From assembly GCA_028818375.1 (NCBI GenBank), contig JAPPOB010000010.1:806001-870000 (forward strand): DNA of 64,000 nucleotides. The letters run 5' to 3'. Every line of letters begins with the position of its first letter. The stretch's first letter is position 1. This stretch comes from Anaerolineaceae bacterium. Its GTDB lineage: Bacteria; Chloroflexota; Anaerolineae; Aggregatilineales; Phototrophicaceae. Positions 61,312 to 64,000 of the stretch are shown piece by piece. Both the position numbers and the translations under genes were made by a program. A model generated the notes under the pieces. That model was given only the letters and a program-made list of their open reading frames with translations. It had not been told where the DNA came from and made no database searches.

Positions 61312-63243
61312 CTAATCCAGAAAGTCGTCCCACTCTTCGCGCTCGCGGCCCTTCTTGCGCCTACGAACTGCCACAACTTCGCCCAATTCCTCGTCGAAGA
61401 CCAGCTGGCGCCTTTTTCTTCTGCTTTCGCGGCGCTTGCGTTCCTCGTCCTGCTCGTTCATTACCTCGTCCAGGTCGCCTTCCGACTCTTCGAGCTCTTC
61501 CTCGAATTCCGGTTCCGGACGGACCCTGCGGAACACGCGCCGGGCGGGTTTGCCGGAGTCGGGCTGCGGCGCCGGCGCCTGGTCGTCCGCAAACACGGCC
61601 TCGGTCAGGTCCACTTCTTCAGTCGCAATCGGCGCGGCGTCGACCTCTTCACTGACCTCCGCGGTCGGGCTGGCACCGTCTTCCACTTCCGCTTCCTGGC
61701 CGGCCCCGCTTTCAGCTTCCGCTTCCGCTTCCGCAAGGGCTGCTGCAGCATCCCGGGCCTGGACTGACTCATAGGCGGAAAGGATCTGGGCCAGAGCCGC
61801 TTCGGGCGCTTCCAGCCGACGCAGCAGCGAGGCATCGCGCAGCAAACAACGCCACATGACCTCGCCCACCGTTTCGAAGGGTTGCAGGGCCTCCAGGATT
61901 TCATCCGGCAACTCGAAGGCCTCGACCGAAATCTGAAACATTTCTTCCGGCAGGGTTTCCCGGGCTACGTTTATTTCCTCCATCCGTTCGGCCCGTTTCG
62001 CCTCCCGCATGACGAGCAGGCGGCTTTCAACCAGGTCCGCAAAGCGGCCCATGGCGGCATATTCCTCCGGCATGATCATGCGGCCCTCGTTCTTGCGCGT
62101 AATGATGCGCGTCGCTTCCTCAAACAGGTCCGCCTGTTGCTCCGCCATTTGGGCCAGCGGTGGCTGTCCCACAAGGCCCAGCGCATCCGACACGGATTCG
62201 GACACACTTTTGATGTCGATGCGCCAGCCGGTCAACTTGGCGGCCAGACGCGCGTTTTGCCCCTCGCGCCCGATCGCCAGCGACAACTGGTCATCCGGCA
62301 CGATGACCAGCGCCGTTCTGCCGGTATCGATGTCATCGTCCAGATATACCCCGTTTACTCGCGCCGGGCTCAGCGCCTTGGCGATGAAATCACGCTGTTC
62401 CGGCACCCATTCGATGACGTCGATCTTCTCTTCATGCAGTTCCCGCACGATGTTTTGAATTCGCATGCCGCGCATGCCGACGCAGGCGCCGACCGGATCG
62501 ATGCCATCCTGCAGGGCGGCCACAGCGACCTTGGAACGATAGCCTGCCTCGCGCGCGATGGTCTTGATTTCCACCTGTCCGTTGTAAATCTCGGGAACTT
62601 CATACTCCAACAGGCGTCGCAGCATGTTGCGATGGCCCCGGCTGACGATGATCTGCGGGCCGCTGTTGCTGCGCCGAACTTCCAGCACGTAGGTGCGCAC
62701 CTTGTCGTGCGGCCGGTAACGCTCGCCAGGGATTTGCTGCGAACGGGGCATGATGGCCTCACCGCGCCCCAGACTAAGGGTAATCATGTGGGCGTTGGTG
62801 CTCTGCACCGTGCCGGTAATGAGGTCGCCTTCGCGCTCCAGGTACTCTTCGTAGAGCAGGTTGCGTTCGGCCTCCCGGATTTTTTGCAGGATCACCTGCT
62901 TGGCCGTCATGGCAGCGATACGGCCAAAGTTTCGGGTCGTGCGTTGCACCTTGACCATGACGGTGTCGCCTTCCACCGCCTCGGGCTCAAAGAAGCGCGC
63001 GCTTTCGAGGTCGACTTCGGTGGCGTCGTTCAGGACCGAATCGACCACTTCTTTTTCCACGAAAATGCGGGGCCGGCCGGTCCTGGGGTCGATGTCCGCC
63101 TCGACCAACTGGGCCTCGCTGGCGCCGGTGTCCCTTCGATAGGCCAGCACCAGTGCCGATTGCAAGGCCTCCAGTACGACGTCCTGCGGCAACTCCCGCA
63201 GTTCCGTGATTTCGTTAAAGGCGACTTCAAATTCGCTTCTCAT
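61312..63243 (-). CDS. nusA: Transcription termination/antitermination factor NusA with acidic C-terminal extension
   Basis: Binds RNA polymerase and RNA to control pausing and termination. 643 residues from the ATG at 63243 (AGGAAACG upstream); ATG at 63285 is less likely. N-terminal domain (1-125), S1 domain (ITGTVQSTNAHMITLSLGRG, about 138-157), two KH domains (GACVGMRGMRIQNIVRELHE, about 246-265; then ARLAAKLTGWRIDI, about 325-338). After about residue 470 a long Glu/Ala-rich stretch and a basic end (RRKRRQLVFDEELGE, then EREEWDDFLD) are added, not part of the core. Confidence 0.95.
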   Translation of the reverse strand: MRSEFEVAFNEITELRELPQDVVLEALQSALVLAYRRDTGASEAQLVEADIDPRTGRPRIFVEKEVVDSVLNDATEVDLESARFFEPEAVEGDTVMVKVQRTTRNFGRIAAMTAKQVILQKIREAERNLLYEEYLEREGDLITGTVQSTNAHMITLSLGRGEAIMPRSQQIPGERYRPHDKVRTYVLEVRRSNSGPQIIVSRGHRNMLRRLLEYEVPEIYNGQVEIKTIAREAGYRSKVAVAALQDGIDPVGACVGMRGMRIQNIVRELHEEKIDVIEWVPEQRDFIAKALSPARVNGVYLDDDIDTGRTALVIVPDDQLSLAIGREGQNARLAAKLTGWRIDIKSVSESVSDALGLVGQPPLAQMAEQQADLFEEATRIITRKNEGRMIMPEEYAAMGRFADLVESRLLVMREAKRAERMEEINVARETLPEEMFQISVEAFELPDEILEALQPFETVGEVMWRCLLRDASLLRRLEAPEAALAQILSAYESVQARDAAAALAEAEAEAESGAGQEAEVEDGASPTAEVSEEVDAAPIATEEVDLTEAVFADDQAPAPQPDSGKPARRVFRRVRPEPEFEEELEESEGDLDEVMNEQDEERKRRESRRKRRQLVFDEELGEVVAVRRRKKGREREEWDDFLD

Positions 63244-63325
63244 GGCCCGTTTCCTGACCCAATGGCCCTCACGTCCGCCTGGCACGCTGACAGGGTAGCC
63301 GGCACTTGCACCGGACTTCTGCCTG

Positions 63326-63334
63326 ATTATAACA
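63326..63334 (-). promoter_or_regulatory. Extended -10 promoter of the nusA operon
   Basis: On the minus strand TGT precedes a perfect TATAAT (63326-63331), about 82 bases before the nusA ATG. No convincing -35 is seen; the position where it would lie falls in the hairpin at 63341-63358. Confidence 0.55.
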
Positions 63335-63340
63335 ACAGAA

Positions 63341-63358
63341 GTGGGGGCGCATCCCCAC
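63341..63358 (-). terminator. Likely intrinsic terminator of the NHL-repeat gene
   Basis: On the minus strand GTGGGG/CCCCAC forms a 6-bp G/C stem with a 6-base loop, followed by TTCTGTTGTT. It lies 58 bases after the NHL gene stop and just before the nusA promoter. Confidence 0.45.
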
Positions 63359-63415
63359 TCCGCCGCTCAATTTAGCACATCCCGGCCCGCTGCGCAAGAC
63401 GGGCTTCGGCGGCCC

Positions 63416-64000
63416 TCACCCCGACACGGCCGCGCCCTGCAACGCCTCCCGCTCCAGCCCTGCAACCAGGGGAAAGGCGGGATACCCCAGGACACGCCCG
63501 CTGGCGGCGTCCGCCAGCCAGATATCGCCCCGGTCGTCAACGGCCAGTCCGGCGACCGTCCCGATTCGGCTGCCTGTCGGATTGTCACCTCCGGGCTCGC
63601 CAAAAGACCCCAGGCAATTGCCATTGAGGTCCATCACCAGCACACGAGCGGAATCCGGGTCCCCGGCGTACAGAAGGTCGCGATCGACATCCAGCGCCAG
63701 GTAGGGCCGGTTGCCTTCGTCCGCATACCAGCCCCGCAGCGGAAACTGTTGCCTGAACGCGCCATCGCTCTCAAACACTGAAATGCGTCGGTTCCAGAAT
63801 TCAGCGATGAAGAGACGTCCATCCGGGTGCAGGGCAAGGCCGCTGGGCTCATCCAGCTGACCCGCGTCGCTGCCTCCCTCGCCAATGTCCAGGGTCCAGT
63901 CACCCTCCGCCGAGTATACGCGGACCCGCTTGTTGCCTGTGTCCGCCACATAGATCCTGCCGTCGGCGCCCAGCGTCAGGTCGCGGGGGCCCCACAACCC
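63416..64000 (-). CDS. NHL-repeat protein (C-terminal part; 5' end outside window)
   Basis: The frame is open to the edge of the window, so only the last 194 residues are seen. They contain several NHL blades: WGPRDLTLGADGRIYVADTG, GQLDEPSGLALHPDGRLFIA, DVDRDLLYAGDPDSARVLVM and TVAGLAVDDRGDIWLADAASG. Such six-bladed propellers bind ligands or form extracellular scaffolds. It occupies the place where rimP is usual in front of nusA, and is separated from nusA by a probable terminator and a promoter. Confidence 0.85.
   Translation of the reverse strand, partial: GLWGPRDLTLGADGRIYVADTGNKRVRVYSAEGDWTLDIGEGGSDAGQLDEPSGLALHPDGRLFIAEFWNRRISVFESDGAFRQQFPLRGWYADEGNRPYLALDVDRDLLYAGDPDSARVLVMDLNGNCLGSFGEPGGDNPTGSRIGTVAGLAVDDRGDIWLADAASGRVLGYPAFPLVAGLEREALQGAAVSG

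Overview
The window is a high-GC bacterial chromosome segment, most likely from an uncultured Chloroflexota member (Anaerolineae/Caldilineae-like). The clues are exported proteins with Thr/Pro linkers and SH3b, DM13 or PPC domains, coenzyme F420 biosynthesis in a non-actinobacterial setting, a YugP-type membrane peptidase, CpXC, DUF1385 and DUF971 proteins, and the conserved nusA-ylxR-infB-rbfA-nrnA-truB-ribF operon. This placement is inference from gene content; there is no rRNA gene to confirm it. I saw no insertion sequence, prophage or CRISPR array.

Layout. Positions 1-2365 (+): end of fabF, then fabH with an unusual basic tail. Positions 2370-24715 (-): a long, almost gap-free array. Read in transcription order it runs folD, ygeY-like hydrolase, ygeW-like carbamoyltransferase, carbamate kinase, threonine-synthase-like PLP enzyme, a GT2 glycosyltransferase, a second fold-type-II PLP enzyme, a conserved unknown protein, ssnA-like amidohydrolase, F420 genes (npdG, cofE, fbiB-like reductase, cofD, cofC, an LLM-family oxidoreductase), then from a separate promoter a xanthine-dehydrogenase-type molybdenum hydroxylase (fused FAD/2Fe-2S subunit plus molybdopterin subunit), a YqeC-MocA fusion, purine nucleoside phosphorylase, a membrane protein and a YugP peptidase. 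Many neighbours overlap by 4 bp. The gene set resembles the ygeW/ygeY/arcC/ssnA/xdh/yqeC neighbourhood tied to (selenium-linked) molybdenum hydroxylases and anaerobic purine breakdown, but it lacks ygfK and ygeX and has an F420 module in the middle. This is the most interesting part of the window.

Positions 24843-38795 are mainly (+): guanylate-kinase-like protein, YgfZ, cupin, exported SH3b/serine-hydrolase protein, lipoprotein, membrane-anchored methyltransferase, argS, dcd, a fibronectin-III exported gene broken by about five frameshifts, DM13 and PPC-type surface proteins, and tRNA-Leu(CAG) (-) and tRNA-Val(TAC) (+). Positions 38788-54129 hold a CpXC protein and sensor kinase, a GT39-like transferase, a ROK kinase, mutS, a sucrase/ferredoxin-like protein, a membrane transferase gene interrupted by one in-frame stop, DUF1385, recJ, fmt and mdh. 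Positions 54273-64000 hold a small membrane protein, an unknown gene, era, and the (-) translation/transcription operon from nusA to ribF, followed by the end of an NHL-repeat protein that runs off the window.

Regulation visible in sequence: several clear -35/-10 pairs with TACAAT, TATACT or TATAAT -10 elements, a palindrome inside the spacer of the lipoprotein promoter, a palindrome at the presumed start of the molybdenum hydroxylase transcript, and two genes (sensor kinase, FtsB/DivIC-like) whose -10 lies so close to the ATG that leaderless transcripts are likely.
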